Below are positions 9,680 to 19,563 of a stretch of 64,000 bases of DNA, in pieces. Each line of letters begins with the position of its first letter. Positions within the stretch are counted from its first letter, which is position 1. Below the pieces are notes generated by a model. That model saw nothing but the letters and a program-made list of their open reading frames with translations. It had not been told where the DNA came from and did no database searches. The translations under genes were made by a program, and so were the position numbers. Origin of the DNA: Alteromonas sp. C1M14 (GTDB lineage: Bacteria; Pseudomonadota; Gammaproteobacteria; Enterobacterales; Alteromonadaceae); contig NZ_JAHKQF010000005.1 in assembly GCF_018860965.1 (NCBI RefSeq), forward strand, positions 1 to 64,000. The letters run 5' to 3'.

Positions 9680-9984
9680 AAAACGGATTCTCTCTTATGA
9701 CTTGTTGAAAAAAAGGATTGTTAATCTGTCGGTTGGCCTAACGCGGCCGCGGGTGAGACGTTATTGTTATTGATGTGCTGACTCCGCGTCTGTTGAATGT
9801 GCCAGCCTGAGAAAAAAATGCAAGGAATAACTGGTCTAAACGCAAAATATATTGCTAAATTCACCGAATTTTAACGTATGGAGGATGATCGCTCATAAAG
9901 CATACGGTTATATGGCTGCCAGTAAACCCCGCTCGCGAAAATTTACTGGCAGTATATGAAGGATGTTATTTCAATCCCGTGGAA
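9680..9984. other. Intergenic region upstream of asnB
   Basis: This holds the asnB leader and the 3' flank of the M28 peptidase gene, both on the minus strand. Apart from the long hairpin at 9916-9952 I see no gene. It should contain the asnB promoter, but no convincing -35/-10 pair stands out. Confidence 0.5.
9916..9952. terminator. Long hairpin downstream of the M28 peptidase gene
   Basis: An 11-bp perfect inverted repeat (CTGCCAGTAAA/TTTACTGGCAG) with a 15-base loop lies about 30 bp beyond the peptidase stop. There is no T-run on the minus strand, so it may be a rho-dependent end or a 3'-protecting hairpin instead of an intrinsic terminator. Confidence 0.45.
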
Positions 9985-11652
9985 TTAGCGCTGAAACTCA
10001 CTACTTTCGTTCCATTCCGGCCAATCGTTGCCCGTGGCTAAATCGTAGCCCACTTCAAATAGCAATTGGGCGTCTTGGGCAATACCGGATAAATCCCATT
10101 CTTTACGGTATTCATCGCATACCTGATGATAACACCCGGTAACAATAACCTTCATACGCTTTCTGTATTTTGCTGTTTGCTCATCCCAGGGCTCAGAGCC
10201 GCCTTCTGCATAAAGGGCTGGTACCCCTTTTTTGGCAAAGCTGAAATGATCCGAGCGATAGTAAGAACCGGCTTCTGGCCGATCTTCTTCGGTCAAATAG
10301 CGGCCTTGATGTTTTGCTGCTTTTTCTAAATAGGTTTCTAATTGTGATTTACCCATGCCTACCACTTTAACGTCTTTGGTTTTCCCGAGTACGTTCATGG
10401 CATCCATATTGATATTGGCCACGGTGTCACTAAGTGGGATAACGGGGTGTTCTGCGTAGTATTGTGACCCTAGCAAACCTTGCTCTTCAGCAGTAACAAT
10501 AAGAAACGTCACTGAACGAGATGGGCGGGGCGTTAAGGCGGCAAAGGCGTCGGCCATTACTAAACTGGCAGCGGTACCGGTGGCGTTATCGTGGGCCCCG
10601 TTGTATATCTGATCGCCTTTTAGTGAAGGGTCTTTGCCTAGGTGATCCCAATGGGCGGTATAGATAACATGTTCATCAGGATGCTCAGCCCCTGGCAAGG
10701 TAGCAATAACATTATGACTGACCGATTTTTTGATGGTGTTTTGCAACGAAATCGAGGCGGTTAAATCCAGGTTTTTGTGGTAAGGGCCTTCTAATGCCGC
10801 TCGTTTTTCCTCGTCAAAATCCATTCCCGCATCGGTAAACATTTTTTTCGCTGCATCAAGGGTTAACCAGCCTTCTACGGCCACGCGGCTAGCGCCGCCA
10901 TCGTCGCTGACTAGACTGTATTGAGGCCCGCTCCAGCTGTTAGCCACCACTGACCATCCATAAGACGCCGGAGCGGTTTCATGGACAATAAGTGCCGCGG
11001 CGGCACCTTGACGACTGGCTTCTTCATATTTGTAGGTCCAGCGCCCATAATAGGTCATGGTGGAGCCTTGGAATTTACCACTTTCGGGGTTTTCAAAACC
11101 GGGATCATTTACCAGGATCACCACCGTTTTGCCTTTTACATCAATCCCTGCATAATCGTTCCACTGGTATTCTGGTGCATTCACGCCGTAACCCACAAAG
11201 ACCACGTCAGAGGCGGTTAAATCGATTGCAGTTTGTTCCCGTTTGGTACCAACTATCATGTCCTGTTTGTAGGCAAACGTGTTGTCACCAATGGTCATAG
11301 ACGCGTTAGGTTCAGCGGTGATTTCCATTAGCTCAACGTCTTGTAAAAAGCTACCATTATTACCGGGTTGATAACCCGCCGCCTTCAATTTATTGGTGAG
11401 ATAATCGAGGGTTTTTGTTTCCCCCGCAGAGGTGGGTGAACGGCCTTCAAATTCGTCCGATGAAAGGGTTTCTAGGGGGGCGCGAAGATCCTCGTCTTTG
11501 ATATTCCCATACACTGCGTCAAAATTTGACGGTGCGGAGGGAGTCTCTTGGGCTTGTTCGCCCAAAGGTTCTTCACTGGTACAGGCTGTTAGGCCTAAAG
11601 ATGCCAGCATTACAAAAGATGGCACCATCAATGGCAAAAGATTTTTTCTCAT
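9985..11652 (-). CDS. M28 family zinc peptidase, lipoprotein
   Basis: A 555-aa exported aminopeptidase-like enzyme. Residues 1-24 form a lipoprotein signal peptide with lipobox LTAC (Cys24), so it is likely anchored in the outer membrane and faces the periplasm. A protease-associated (PA) domain occupies about 130-270 and the M28 catalytic domain about 300-540. Zinc ligands and catalytic residues are visible in order: HWDHLG, GAHDNATG, VTAEEQG, NMDAMN and SDHFSF. Such proteins hydrolyse N-terminal residues of peptides. It has its own promoter and is divergent from the DUF3025 gene. Confidence 0.9.
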   Translation of the reverse strand: MRKNLLPLMVPSFVMLASLGLTACTSEEPLGEQAQETPSAPSNFDAVYGNIKDEDLRAPLETLSSDEFEGRSPTSAGETKTLDYLTNKLKAAGYQPGNNGSFLQDVELMEITAEPNASMTIGDNTFAYKQDMIVGTKREQTAIDLTASDVVFVGYGVNAPEYQWNDYAGIDVKGKTVVILVNDPGFENPESGKFQGSTMTYYGRWTYKYEEASRQGAAAALIVHETAPASYGWSVVANSWSGPQYSLVSDDGGASRVAVEGWLTLDAAKKMFTDAGMDFDEEKRAALEGPYHKNLDLTASISLQNTIKKSVSHNVIATLPGAEHPDEHVIYTAHWDHLGKDPSLKGDQIYNGAHDNATGTAASLVMADAFAALTPRPSRSVTFLIVTAEEQGLLGSQYYAEHPVIPLSDTVANINMDAMNVLGKTKDVKVVGMGKSQLETYLEKAAKHQGRYLTEEDRPEAGSYYRSDHFSFAKKGVPALYAEGGSEPWDEQTAKYRKRMKVIVTGCYHQVCDEYRKEWDLSGIAQDAQLLFEVGYDLATGNDWPEWNESSEFQR

Positions 11653-11685
11653 TGTTTGTCTCTGTTTGCTCTACAATAGGCCAAC

Positions 11686-11714
11686 AGTATAAAGATTACA
11701 GGGCCTTGAACCAA
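11686..11714 (-). promoter_or_regulatory. Probable sigma-70 promoter of the M28 peptidase gene
   Basis: On the minus strand: -35 TTGGTT (11714-11709), 17-bp spacer, -10 TATACT (11691-11686). It lies about 34 bp upstream of the ATG, which is a sensible leader length. It also sits immediately before the start of the divergent gene at 11725. Confidence 0.5.
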
Positions 11715-11724
11715 GTTATCACTT

Positions 11725-12585
11725 ATGAATTCTTCTAGTTTAAATTGGATTTCTGCCAAAAATAGCGCAGATATTGCACTTCCTGTTTCCACGCTATTGT
11801 CGTTAAGCGGGCTTTTAAAAAATACAGGATTTCCAACGGTTGAAGAGATTAATCGTACGGTAGCGACTTGGCATCAAGGTCATTACCATGGCCCAATCTT
11901 TAAAGGCCAAAGTACCTATGATGACAGTGAAACCCGTTATTACGAACAAATCGTTGCCGAAGATGGAGATGTTCCCACCCGTGAGGGCAGCTGGCATGAT
12001 TTATTTAATGCGCTGATTTGGATGCAATTTCCAAAGACAAAAGCTTACCTAAATGCGTTACACGTTGAAGATATTCAAACATTTGGCCTAAACCCTAGAA
12101 CCCGACGACGAAATCATATTACCCATTTTGATGAATGTGGCGTGGTGCTAGCCATTCCAAGAGATCGTCTCAAGCAAGGTAATGCGCTATTAACTTTGTT
12201 AGCCCAGCACCAGTGGGTGGAAGGATTGCATGATGAAAAAACACAATGGGGTGACAGTATTTACCCCTTTGTATTTGGTCATGCGATACTCGAAATGATG
12301 CTAAACCCGTTTATTGGCTTAACCGGTAAATGGTTAGCGGTAGTGGTAGAGCCCGATTTTCATACCCTGTCATTTGCCCAGCAGGTACAAACCCTTGATG
12401 AAAGTCTGGTACAAAGAATACAACAACTGCAAGATTTAACCCCCAAATATTTGCTTAAACCTTTACCTGTTTTGGGCGTGCCCGGGTGGGGACAAGGGCA
12501 GACGCTCGCCTTTTATCAGAATCAAGATTATTTCAGACCAAAGCGAGCAAATGGGGGCTCTACAATTCAACTGCCTCTTACTTAA
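11725..12585 (+). CDS. DUF3025 domain-containing protein
   Basis: A 286-aa soluble protein of the DUF3025 family, recognised from the segment SWHDLFNALIWMQFPKTKAYLN and the following NHITHFDECGVVLAIP. No function is established for the family; its conserved His, Asp and Glu residues could form an active site, but that is speculation. No signal peptide or membrane helix is visible. No good ribosome site precedes the ATG. The stop overlaps the convergent Yip1-family gene by 4 bp, leaving no room for a terminator between them. Confidence 0.85.
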   Translation: MNSSSLNWISAKNSADIALPVSTLLSLSGLLKNTGFPTVEEINRTVATWHQGHYHGPIFKGQSTYDDSETRYYEQIVAEDGDVPTREGSWHDLFNALIWMQFPKTKAYLNALHVEDIQTFGLNPRTRRRNHITHFDECGVVLAIPRDRLKQGNALLTLLAQHQWVEGLHDEKTQWGDSIYPFVFGHAILEMMLNPFIGLTGKWLAVVVEPDFHTLSFAQQVQTLDESLVQRIQQLQDLTPKYLLKPLPVLGVPGWGQGQTLAFYQNQDYFRPKRANGGSTIQLPLT

Positions 12586-13286
12586 AAAAGTGTAAAAAAC
12601 AGCCACACAGTATAGATGATCACAAAAGGAGCGCTGGCGGCTATCCACGCTTTATTACTATTAAATTGTGTCCATTGACCTAACCCTACTGCGGTAAGGT
12701 AAATTGACCACAACATGTCTAAACGTAAGGATTCGCAAATTTGTGAATATGGCGAGGAGATATCAACACCTAGCAGTGTGCCTACGGAAAGTGGATTGAG
12801 TATTGACGGCGAAATCTGGGGATCTCCATTCAGCAACAGTAGTACCAAAGAGAGCACACTGGAAACCAATACAGGTAATGTGACCCACCAGGTAAAACCG
12901 TACCAGTCGGTATAGCCGTGAACGCTCTTTTCGTCTTGTCGTGTTACCAGCATTAGATATACGGCTAAAATTGCATTGGCCACCATATAGCCTATCACCG
13001 TACCAATGGTTGATGACCACTTCACCAACGGTTGGCTGAGTTGATCGGTAAAGGCTTGTTGTTCGGCGGGGCTAACGTCTGACAAGCTGGCATTAACAAG
13101 AAAGTCTTTGTACCAAGTAAAGTCCACATTGTTGAAGTAAATAAACACCGGTAAGGAACCTACCACCGCGATAATAAAGAACGGTATCCATGACCAATTA
13201 CTGGTGTTATCGAGTGTATAAAACACCCCGTTTGGTCGCACGAATATTTCCGACACGGCCTTAAAAGGATTGGAGATCCCTTGCAT
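12582..13286 (-). CDS. Yip1 family inner-membrane protein
   Basis: A 234-aa integral membrane protein with about five hydrophobic helices (near residues 32-52, 95-117, 132-155, 190-208 and 212-232) after an N-terminal segment SNPFKAVSEIFVRPNGVFYTL typical of bacterial Yip1-domain proteins. The bacterial family has no established role. It overlaps the convergent DUF3025 gene by 4 bp and is divergent from the ABC exporter genes. Confidence 0.8.
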   Translation of the reverse strand: MQGISNPFKAVSEIFVRPNGVFYTLDNTSNWSWIPFFIIAVVGSLPVFIYFNNVDFTWYKDFLVNASLSDVSPAEQQAFTDQLSQPLVKWSSTIGTVIGYMVANAILAVYLMLVTRQDEKSVHGYTDWYGFTWWVTLPVLVSSVLSLVLLLLNGDPQISPSILNPLSVGTLLGVDISSPYSQICESLRLDMLWSIYLTAVGLGQWTQFNSNKAWIAASAPFVIIYTVWLFFTLF

Positions 13287-13603
13287 TATGGCTCCTTTAT
13301 AGTTTGATAGTGAGAAACAAATAAAGCGATACGCAGTATTAATCCAGCATCCGATTCATGATTGCATCCTATTATGTAACGAAAATGGCGAAAGTTACAT
13401 TCCCCTTTACAGTCTTATTAGCAATGCGGCGACACACTCTGTACCAATTTAATTGTTGTGCTTAGATTGAAAAAGTGTTTATTTTACAGTGTGTAGCATA
13501 CAAGCGTATGGCGATGCGAGCACTCATTCTACGGGTGCATTATTCCCAATAAAAGGCGCTCAGGCCGGGTTATACCTTCATGAGGTAGCGAAAAGGAAAG
13601 CGA
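13287..13603. other. Divergent promoter region, Yip1 gene and ABC exporter
   Basis: No gene is seen. It must contain promoters for both flanking genes. There is an inverted repeat ATGTAAC/GTTACAT at 13374-13400 (13-base loop) that could be an operator, and a ribosome site AAGGAAAG just before 13604. No convincing -35/-10 pair stands out. Confidence 0.4.
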
Positions 13604-14386
13604 ATGATAGAAATTAGCCAACTAAAGAAAAAGTTCGTGGTAGCAAACCCCAAAAAGCTGAGTGAACAAGAGCGCTTAGATCCCCGTTTGCAAGGGAAAT
13701 TTTTTCATTCGGTACGTCACGTGTCGTTTAGTTGCCAAGGTGGAGAAGTATTAGGATTATTAGGGCCTAACGGGGCAGGAAAAACCACCACGTTACGTAT
13801 GCTATCTACCGCCCTCAAGCCCGATGATGGCAGGGTTATGATCAACGGGGTAGACGTATTGGCCCAGCCTGTATTGGTACGAAAAAAAATTGGTTTCTTG
13901 TCGGGTAATACGGGGTTGTATGGGCGTCTTTCGGGGCGGGAAAATATGGCCTATTTTGGCCAGTTGCACGGTATGCAAAAACAAGCCATTGTTAAGCGTA
14001 TTGATGAATTGTGCGAATTACTCGACTTACACAGTTTTTTAGACCGGCGCTGTGAAACGTATTCCACGGGTATGAAGCAGAAAACCGCCATTGCGCGCTC
14101 GGTGATCCATTCTCCTGAGGTGGTGATACTTGATGAGCCCACCACGGGGTTGGATATCATGGCGTCGCAAACGGTGATGGAATTTATTCGGCAAATGAAG
14201 TCACAAGGCGTGGGAGTGATATTTTCTACTCACCACCTTGATGAGGTGGCCCAGTTGTGTGACCGAGTAGCGGTAATTAATGAAGGGCGAACAGTCTTTG
14301 ATGACACCTTAGCGGTATTCTGTGCGTTGGCACCGGGCTCCTTAAGTCAGGCATTTTTATCCACACTCGCGCAAGGAGGCCAATAA
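13604..14386 (+). CDS. ABC transporter ATP-binding protein (NatA-type)
   Basis: A 260-aa nucleotide-binding subunit of an ABC exporter. Walker A GPNGAGKT is at residues 54-61, the signature region reads TYSTGMKQKTAIARS (a common NatA-type variant of LSGGQ) and Walker B is VVILDEPTTGLD, followed by the H-loop in STHHLDE. The stop and the next gene's ATG share the sequence TAATG. With the permease it resembles B. subtilis NatAB, a sodium exporter, but the real substrate is not decidable from sequence. Confidence 0.9.
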   Translation: MIEISQLKKKFVVANPKKLSEQERLDPRLQGKFFHSVRHVSFSCQGGEVLGLLGPNGAGKTTTLRMLSTALKPDDGRVMINGVDVLAQPVLVRKKIGFLSGNTGLYGRLSGRENMAYFGQLHGMQKQAIVKRIDELCELLDLHSFLDRRCETYSTGMKQKTAIARSVIHSPEVVILDEPTTGLDIMASQTVMEFIRQMKSQGVGVIFSTHHLDEVAQLCDRVAVINEGRTVFDDTLAVFCALAPGSLSQAFLSTLAQGGQ

Positions 14387-15579
14387 TGTGGTTGGTATTT
14401 TTAAAAGAACTTAAAGAACTGATACGTGATAGAAAAACCCTATTTTTCATGATTGCGTTACCCATATTGGTGTTTCCGCTCATTATTGGTGTGGTGACCT
14501 ATTTTTCTACCAAGGCCGTGAAAGAGGCAGAAACCAAAGTATTGAATTTTGCAGTAGTTGGCGAGCAATACGCGCCTTCTTTAGTTAACCAAATGGACGC
14601 TACTGAGAACTTTAATCGGGTCATGTTAACTGACGATGACGATTTGGAAACGAGCATTCGCAGTGGGGTCGCTGACTTTGTATTGGTGATCCCGGATAAT
14701 TACAACGACGATGTGCTTCAGGCTGGTCAAATCGTACTGAAGTTGTATTTAAACGATGCGGGACTTAACCTCGTGCAGCGCCGTTTGCAAAATATGGTCG
14801 ATGAAATAGCTACGCATAATCAACGTGTCGCTTTTCAAGCGTTAGGGCTAGGTGCCGATCAGCAAAAAGCCCTTTTGACGCCTATTGTTATCGACAAGGT
14901 GGATGTGGCTGACAAACGAGAGAATTGGGGAGAGAAGATAGGCGGGTTTGTTCCTTATCTTATCTTTATGCTGTGCCTGCAAGGTGCCATGATCCCGGCC
15001 ACGGATTTAGGGGCAGGGGAGAAAGAGCGAGGTACCTTGGAAACCTTGTTAATTTCTCCCATAGCGCGCTATAAACTGGTCATGGGCAAGTTTTTTACCA
15101 TAGCGCTAGCGGGCGTGACTTCAGCCCTTGTTACCGTTTCTAGTATGGCCATTTGGGGGGTTGTACTGAGTCAGGGGATGGCTATTCAATTGGTGGCTGA
15201 GTTTATGGGGGCCATCAGCGGTCTAGATTTTGCGCTGATATTTCTTATGCTTATTCCGGTGGTGGCGATCTTCGCATCATTACTATTGTGTCTGTCTATT
15301 TATGCCCGCAGTTTTAAAGAAGCGCAAGGGTATATGACCCCCTTAGTCATGTTCGTGGTGGTGCCTGTTATCATGGCCATGTTGCCCGGCGTTGAGCTAA
15401 AAGGTGGTTGGGCATGGGTGCCGTTAACCAACGTGGCATTAGCCATAAAAGAACTCATCAAAGGCACCATGGATTACGGTGAGCTAGTTGCCATATTTGG
15501 CTCCACTGCCATTATCGCTGGCGCATTGATTAGTTTTTGTGTGTATTGGTTTAACAAGGAAAAAGTGTTATTCCGCTAA
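14386..15579 (+). CDS. ABC transporter permease (NatB/ABC-2 type)
   Basis: A 397-aa membrane subunit for the preceding ATPase. One helix near residues 20-40 is followed by a large extracytoplasmic domain (about 45-180), then five or six helices (about 190-390), the ABC-2/NatB layout. The motif LGAGEKERGTLETLLISPI in the first cytoplasmic loop is typical of the family. It overlaps the ATPase gene by 1 bp and ends at a strong terminator, so the two form a complete operon. Confidence 0.88.
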   Translation: MWLVFLKELKELIRDRKTLFFMIALPILVFPLIIGVVTYFSTKAVKEAETKVLNFAVVGEQYAPSLVNQMDATENFNRVMLTDDDDLETSIRSGVADFVLVIPDNYNDDVLQAGQIVLKLYLNDAGLNLVQRRLQNMVDEIATHNQRVAFQALGLGADQQKALLTPIVIDKVDVADKRENWGEKIGGFVPYLIFMLCLQGAMIPATDLGAGEKERGTLETLLISPIARYKLVMGKFFTIALAGVTSALVTVSSMAIWGVVLSQGMAIQLVAEFMGAISGLDFALIFLMLIPVVAIFASLLLCLSIYARSFKEAQGYMTPLVMFVVVPVIMAMLPGVELKGGWAWVPLTNVALAIKELIKGTMDYGELVAIFGSTAIIAGALISFCVYWFNKEKVLFR

Positions 15580-15586
15580 CTAGAAA

Positions 15587-15616
15587 AACGCCCTGTAAAT
15601 ACAGGGCGTTTTTTTT
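15587..15616. terminator. Bidirectional rho-independent terminator
   Basis: A stem AACGCCCTGT/ACAGGGCGTT with an A-run to its left and eight T's to its right lies between the convergent exporter operon and the sulfate operon. Its right arm ends at the SLC13 stop codon. Confidence 0.9.
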
Positions 15617-17339
15617 AAAAGTAGGTCATGTTTAACAGTAATAACACAATAGAACTGTAGGTAAGTGAAATAGGAAGACCAATTTTAATAAAGTGCTTAA
15701 AGCGATAATTTGCAGCATTGAACACCAACAAATTGGTTTGATAACCATAGGGTGATATAAAACTTGCACTGGCTGCAAAGGCTACCGCTAAGGCAAAAGG
15801 CATAAGTGGCGCACCGATAATGCCCGCCACACCGTAGGCAAAGGGAAACATCAACGCCGCGGCGGCATTGTTGGTGACAAACTCGGTGAGTATTAGGGTA
15901 AGCAAGTAAATGCTGGCAAGGGCGATAAACCAGTTGGAATCAGACAAATAGGGCATTAAGAGTTCTGTACTTAAGGCAATAACACCGGCATTTTCCAATG
16001 CCGTGGCCAAGGTCAGTGCTCCCACAATCACCACAATAAGATTCAGTGGCATATTACGTTTGATTTCACCGCTGTTGGTAACTTTGGCGGCTACCAGCAC
16101 CGCGGCAAAAAACAAGAGCCCTAAGCCAAGGTTAATAATGTGCATGGCTGACAAGCCCACAGTAATTAAAAACCCGCCCATGGTGATCCATTCTTGCCGG
16201 TTCGAAAGCGGCCGGGCAATTTTTTGCTCAGATAGAATAAAAAAGTTCTTCGAAATACTTTGTCGCGTTTGAAAGTCTGGGCCTGCGGCTAACAAAAGAA
16301 AGTCACCGGCTTGCAGTTTAATTTCGCCAAGTTTACCGGAGAGCTGTTCTCCATCCCGCCTTATCGCCACCACCGCAGCATCAAATAAGGCTCTAAACCC
16401 TAACGCTTTAATGGTTTGACCGATAATTTGTGCGCGGTTAGAAATGATCACTTCTGTGAGGTTTTCCCTGAGGATCCCATCCGCTTCGGCAAACATGGTT
16501 AGCCCTTTTATATGGCTTAGGCTGTCTAGGTTTTGCACGTTACCGGAGAAAATAAGCTTATCGCCTTCAAGGATGACAAAATCTGGGGTAACTGGAGTAA
16601 CCAGCTGCTTATCTCTTACGATTTCGACTAAGAACAGTTCGGGTAAATTTCTAAGATGATTTTCTTCCACCGTTTTGCCGATAAGCTCAGAGTCCGCTTC
16701 TACTTCAGCTTCGACAATATATTCCCGATAGTTATTTTGTTTGTTAGCAATGTCAGGTAACCAGGTAGACAGTACGAACATTAATACACCGCAACTTAAA
16801 CCGGCAATAAGGCCATAGAGGGTGAAATCCCAAAAGGCGAAACCAGGATGGCCATGTTCTTGTAAAAAAGAATCGACAATCAAATTCGTCGATGTCCCTA
16901 TGAGGGTAACGGTGCCACCTAAAATAGCGGAGTAAGACAGTGGGATCAGCAACCGAGAGGCGGGGTGATACTGATTCTGTTTTATTGGACCTATGAGGCT
17001 AGCCACAATGGCCGTATTGTTGAGCAACGCAGAGGAAAAAAAGGTTAAGCCAAATAATCGCCAATACGAGAGACTAAAACTGGGGGCCACTAATTTTCGC
17101 CCAATTTGTTTTATTAATGCGGTTTTATCGATGGCGCTACTTACCAGTAGCAATAATATGAGAGTGATCAACCCTTTGTTAGTGAGGTTTTCAAGAACTT
17201 CGTCGAAGGTGATTTGCTGGCTGATGAGTAAAAATAACACCGCCAATGCAAAAATGGTCGACGGACGCATGTTCGACGCGATAAGCGCAAAAATGGTGCT
17301 GAAGAAAATCCCCAGCACCATGATTTGGTTGACATCCAT
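15615..17339 (-). CDS. SLC13 family permease with TrkA-C domains, probable sulfate transporter
   Basis: A 574-aa membrane transporter with about ten helices and, between about residues 200 and 370, two cytoplasmic TrkA_C (RCK_C) domains (one contains VEENHLRNLPELFLVEIVR). The SLC13/DASS family contains sodium-coupled sulfate and dicarboxylate carriers, including SLC13-TrkA_C sulfate transporters. The frame is open to 17465, but the ATG at 17339 starts at the first helix, lies 16 bp after the cysN stop and fits the family length. Being last gene of a cys operon argues for sulfate as substrate; this is inference from context. Confidence 0.85.
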   Translation of the reverse strand: MDVNQIMVLGIFFSTIFALIASNMRPSTIFALAVLFLLISQQITFDEVLENLTNKGLITLILLLLVSSAIDKTALIKQIGRKLVAPSFSLSYWRLFGLTFFSSALLNNTAIVASLIGPIKQNQYHPASRLLIPLSYSAILGGTVTLIGTSTNLIVDSFLQEHGHPGFAFWDFTLYGLIAGLSCGVLMFVLSTWLPDIANKQNNYREYIVEAEVEADSELIGKTVEENHLRNLPELFLVEIVRDKQLVTPVTPDFVILEGDKLIFSGNVQNLDSLSHIKGLTMFAEADGILRENLTEVIISNRAQIIGQTIKALGFRALFDAAVVAIRRDGEQLSGKLGEIKLQAGDFLLLAAGPDFQTRQSISKNFFILSEQKIARPLSNRQEWITMGGFLITVGLSAMHIINLGLGLLFFAAVLVAAKVTNSGEIKRNMPLNLIVVIVGALTLATALENAGVIALSTELLMPYLSDSNWFIALASIYLLTLILTEFVTNNAAAALMFPFAYGVAGIIGAPLMPFALAVAFAASASFISPYGYQTNLLVFNAANYRFKHFIKIGLPISLTYSSIVLLLLNMTYF

Positions 17340-17355
17340 ATAACCTGAAGGCCTC

Positions 17356-18771
17356 TTACAGCTTACTGATATCGGTAGCGTTCCAATGAGGGAAATGTTT
17401 ACGAACCAGTTCGTTAAATTCCATCTCAAAAGCCGAGAATTCAGGTGTATCGTGTTGCTTGTCATCAGCCAACTTATCGATAATCATACCTGCACCTACG
17501 GTGCCGTTTGTCAGTCTATCAATCACAATAAAGGCACCGGTTGCACGGTTACTATCGTAATTGTCACAGGCAATTTGTTGGGTAAATTTAAGATCTACCA
17601 CACCAATTTCATTTAAGTTCAAATGGGCAGCTTGGGTTTGTTCCAAGGTATTGACGTCAATTTGATACTGTACTTCCGCCACAGATCCTGGGGTGGTTTT
17701 GGTGGCAAATTTAAAGCTATATTGCTTGTTCGGCATCATTGGCTCTTCTGACATCCACACCAAGTGGGCTTGAAACTGGCTACCCATTAATGGCAGATTG
17801 TCAGATTTAACAATCATGTCACCACGAGAAATATCAATCTCGTCTTCCAATGTCAGTGTCACTGCTTGTGGCACATAGGCACGATCTTGATCGCCGTCGA
17901 AGGTAACAATGGATTTTACCTTCGAGGTTTTCATGGAAGGCAGCGCGGTAATTTCATCTCCGGGTGCCACTTGACCCGATACCACAGTTCCTGCAAATCC
18001 ACGGAAGTCGAGGTTGGGACGATTTACATATTGAACTGGGAAGCGGAAATCATCGGCATTGATATCGTTACCAATCTCGATAGTTTCTAGCATTTCCATT
18101 AACGGCAGGCCGTCAAACCAAGGGGATTTATCGCTTTTGTTTACAACGTTATCACCTTCTAACGCCGAAATTGGTACGAACTGAATGTCAGGAATCTTCA
18201 GGTTCTCTGCAAACTTTAAGAAGTCAGCTTTAATTTCGTTATAAACGGTTTCGCTGAAATCCATCAAGTCCATTTTATTGACGGCAACAATAACGTGTTT
18301 AATGCCTAACAGACTGGCTAAAAATGAGTGGCGGCGAGTTTGGGTTTTTACTCCCGCACGGGCATCAACCATTAAAATCGCCAAGTCACAGGTAGACGCG
18401 CCGGTTACCATGTTACGGGTATATTGCTCGTGTCCTGGGGTATCAGCAATGATGAACTTACGTCTGTCAGTGGAGAAATAGCGGTAGGCCACATCAATAG
18501 TAATACCTTGTTCACGCTCTGACTGTAAGCCATCGACTAATAAGGCAAGGTCAACTTTATCGCCGGTGGTACCGACTTTTTTGCTGTCTTTGGTAATGGC
18601 GGCTAATTGATCTTCATAGATCATTTTCGAGTCGTGCAACAATCGACCAATGAGTGTACTTTTGCCGTCATCCACGCTACCGCAGGTTAGAAAGCGCAGC
18701 AGGTCTTTCTTTTCGTGCTGCTCTAGATAGGCCAGTACGTCTTCTTTCAATAATTCGTTATCAACATTCAT
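17356..18771 (-). CDS. cysN: Sulfate adenylyltransferase subunit 1 (GTPase)
   Basis: A 471-aa GTPase subunit of ATP sulfurylase (E. coli 475 aa). With CysD it forms APS from sulfate and ATP, GTP hydrolysis driving the reaction. The translation-factor-type G domain shows GSVDDGKS at 31-38, [12 protein letters not shown] and NKMD, followed by two beta-barrel domains. It is separated from cysD in this operon by cysC and cysQ, unlike the usual adjacent cysDN pair; the gap to cysQ is 3 bp. Confidence 0.96.
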   Translation of the reverse strand: MNVDNELLKEDVLAYLEQHEKKDLLRFLTCGSVDDGKSTLIGRLLHDSKMIYEDQLAAITKDSKKVGTTGDKVDLALLVDGLQSEREQGITIDVAYRYFSTDRRKFIIADTPGHEQYTRNMVTGASTCDLAILMVDARAGVKTQTRRHSFLASLLGIKHVIVAVNKMDLMDFSETVYNEIKADFLKFAENLKIPDIQFVPISALEGDNVVNKSDKSPWFDGLPLMEMLETIEIGNDINADDFRFPVQYVNRPNLDFRGFAGTVVSGQVAPGDEITALPSMKTSKVKSIVTFDGDQDRAYVPQAVTLTLEDEIDISRGDMIVKSDNLPLMGSQFQAHLVWMSEEPMMPNKQYSFKFATKTTPGSVAEVQYQIDVNTLEQTQAAHLNLNEIGVVDLKFTQQIACDNYDSNRATGAFIVIDRLTNGTVGAGMIIDKLADDKQHDTPEFSAFEMEFNELVRKHFPHWNATDISKL

Positions 18772-18774
18772 GCT

Positions 18775-19563
18775 TTATGCGCTCACTAAGAAAAATGGGT
18801 TCAACACAGATTCTTTTTGATTGTAGGTTAGGTCGGGGGCGTTTTCGGCCAATGGATCGGCAGGATCCAAAACCGTTACTTTTGCGCCGGCTGCGGTAGC
18901 TACCGCATGGGCTGCACCTGTATCCCATTCTGACGTTGGGCCAAGACGGGGATAAAGATGGGCATCTCCAGATGCCACCAAACATAATTTCAAGGAACTT
19001 CCCATGGCGACCAATTCAGCTTCGCCACCAAGTTGTTCTAGCAGGTTTTTGATTTCTGGACTTTGGTGAGAGCGACTGCCTACCACTTTCCAGGTTTCTC
19101 CTGCACTGTGTTTTTTCGCCGTCATGGGCTTCATTTCGCCGTCTGACTCAAGCCAAGCTCCGGCACCGTCGATGCCGATATAAGTGCGTTCTAACACTGG
19201 CGCGAAAACCACACCCATTACCGGTTTACCATTATCGATAAGGGCAATATTGACAGTAAATTCACCGTTCTTTTTGATGAACTCTTTGGTGCCATCTAAG
19301 GGATCAACGAGCCAGTATTTGTCCCAGGTTTTACGTTCTTCCCAAGCAATATCAGCCGACTCTTCAGACAAGATCGGTAACTCAGATATGGCTTCCAGTC
19401 CTTTCACAATGACGTTATGAGCGGCTAAATCGGCTTCTGTCAGCGGACTGGTATCTTCTTTCTCATAAATCGCGAAATCTCGTTCATAGATTTCCATGAT
19501 TTTCGCACCAGCATCTTTACTGATACGCACAATTTGTTCTGCTAATGGATCAGGTAATGCCAT
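18775..19563 (-). CDS. cysQ: 3'(2'),5'-bisphosphate nucleotidase CysQ
   Basis: A 262-aa magnesium-dependent phosphatase of the inositol monophosphatase fold. It removes PAP, the by-product of PAPS reduction, by converting it to AMP. Metal-binding motifs are EE at 67-68, DPLDGT at 87-92 and WDTGAAHAVATAAGA near 213. The start codon shares a base with the cysC stop (TAATG). Placing PAP removal inside the activation operon keeps flux through PAPS from being blocked by PAP. Confidence 0.95.
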   Translation of the reverse strand: MALPDPLAEQIVRISKDAGAKIMEIYERDFAIYEKEDTSPLTEADLAAHNVIVKGLEAISELPILSEESADIAWEERKTWDKYWLVDPLDGTKEFIKKNGEFTVNIALIDNGKPVMGVVFAPVLERTYIGIDGAGAWLESDGEMKPMTAKKHSAGETWKVVGSRSHQSPEIKNLLEQLGGEAELVAMGSSLKLCLVASGDAHLYPRLGPTSEWDTGAAHAVATAAGAKVTVLDPADPLAENAPDLTYNQKESVLNPFFLVSA

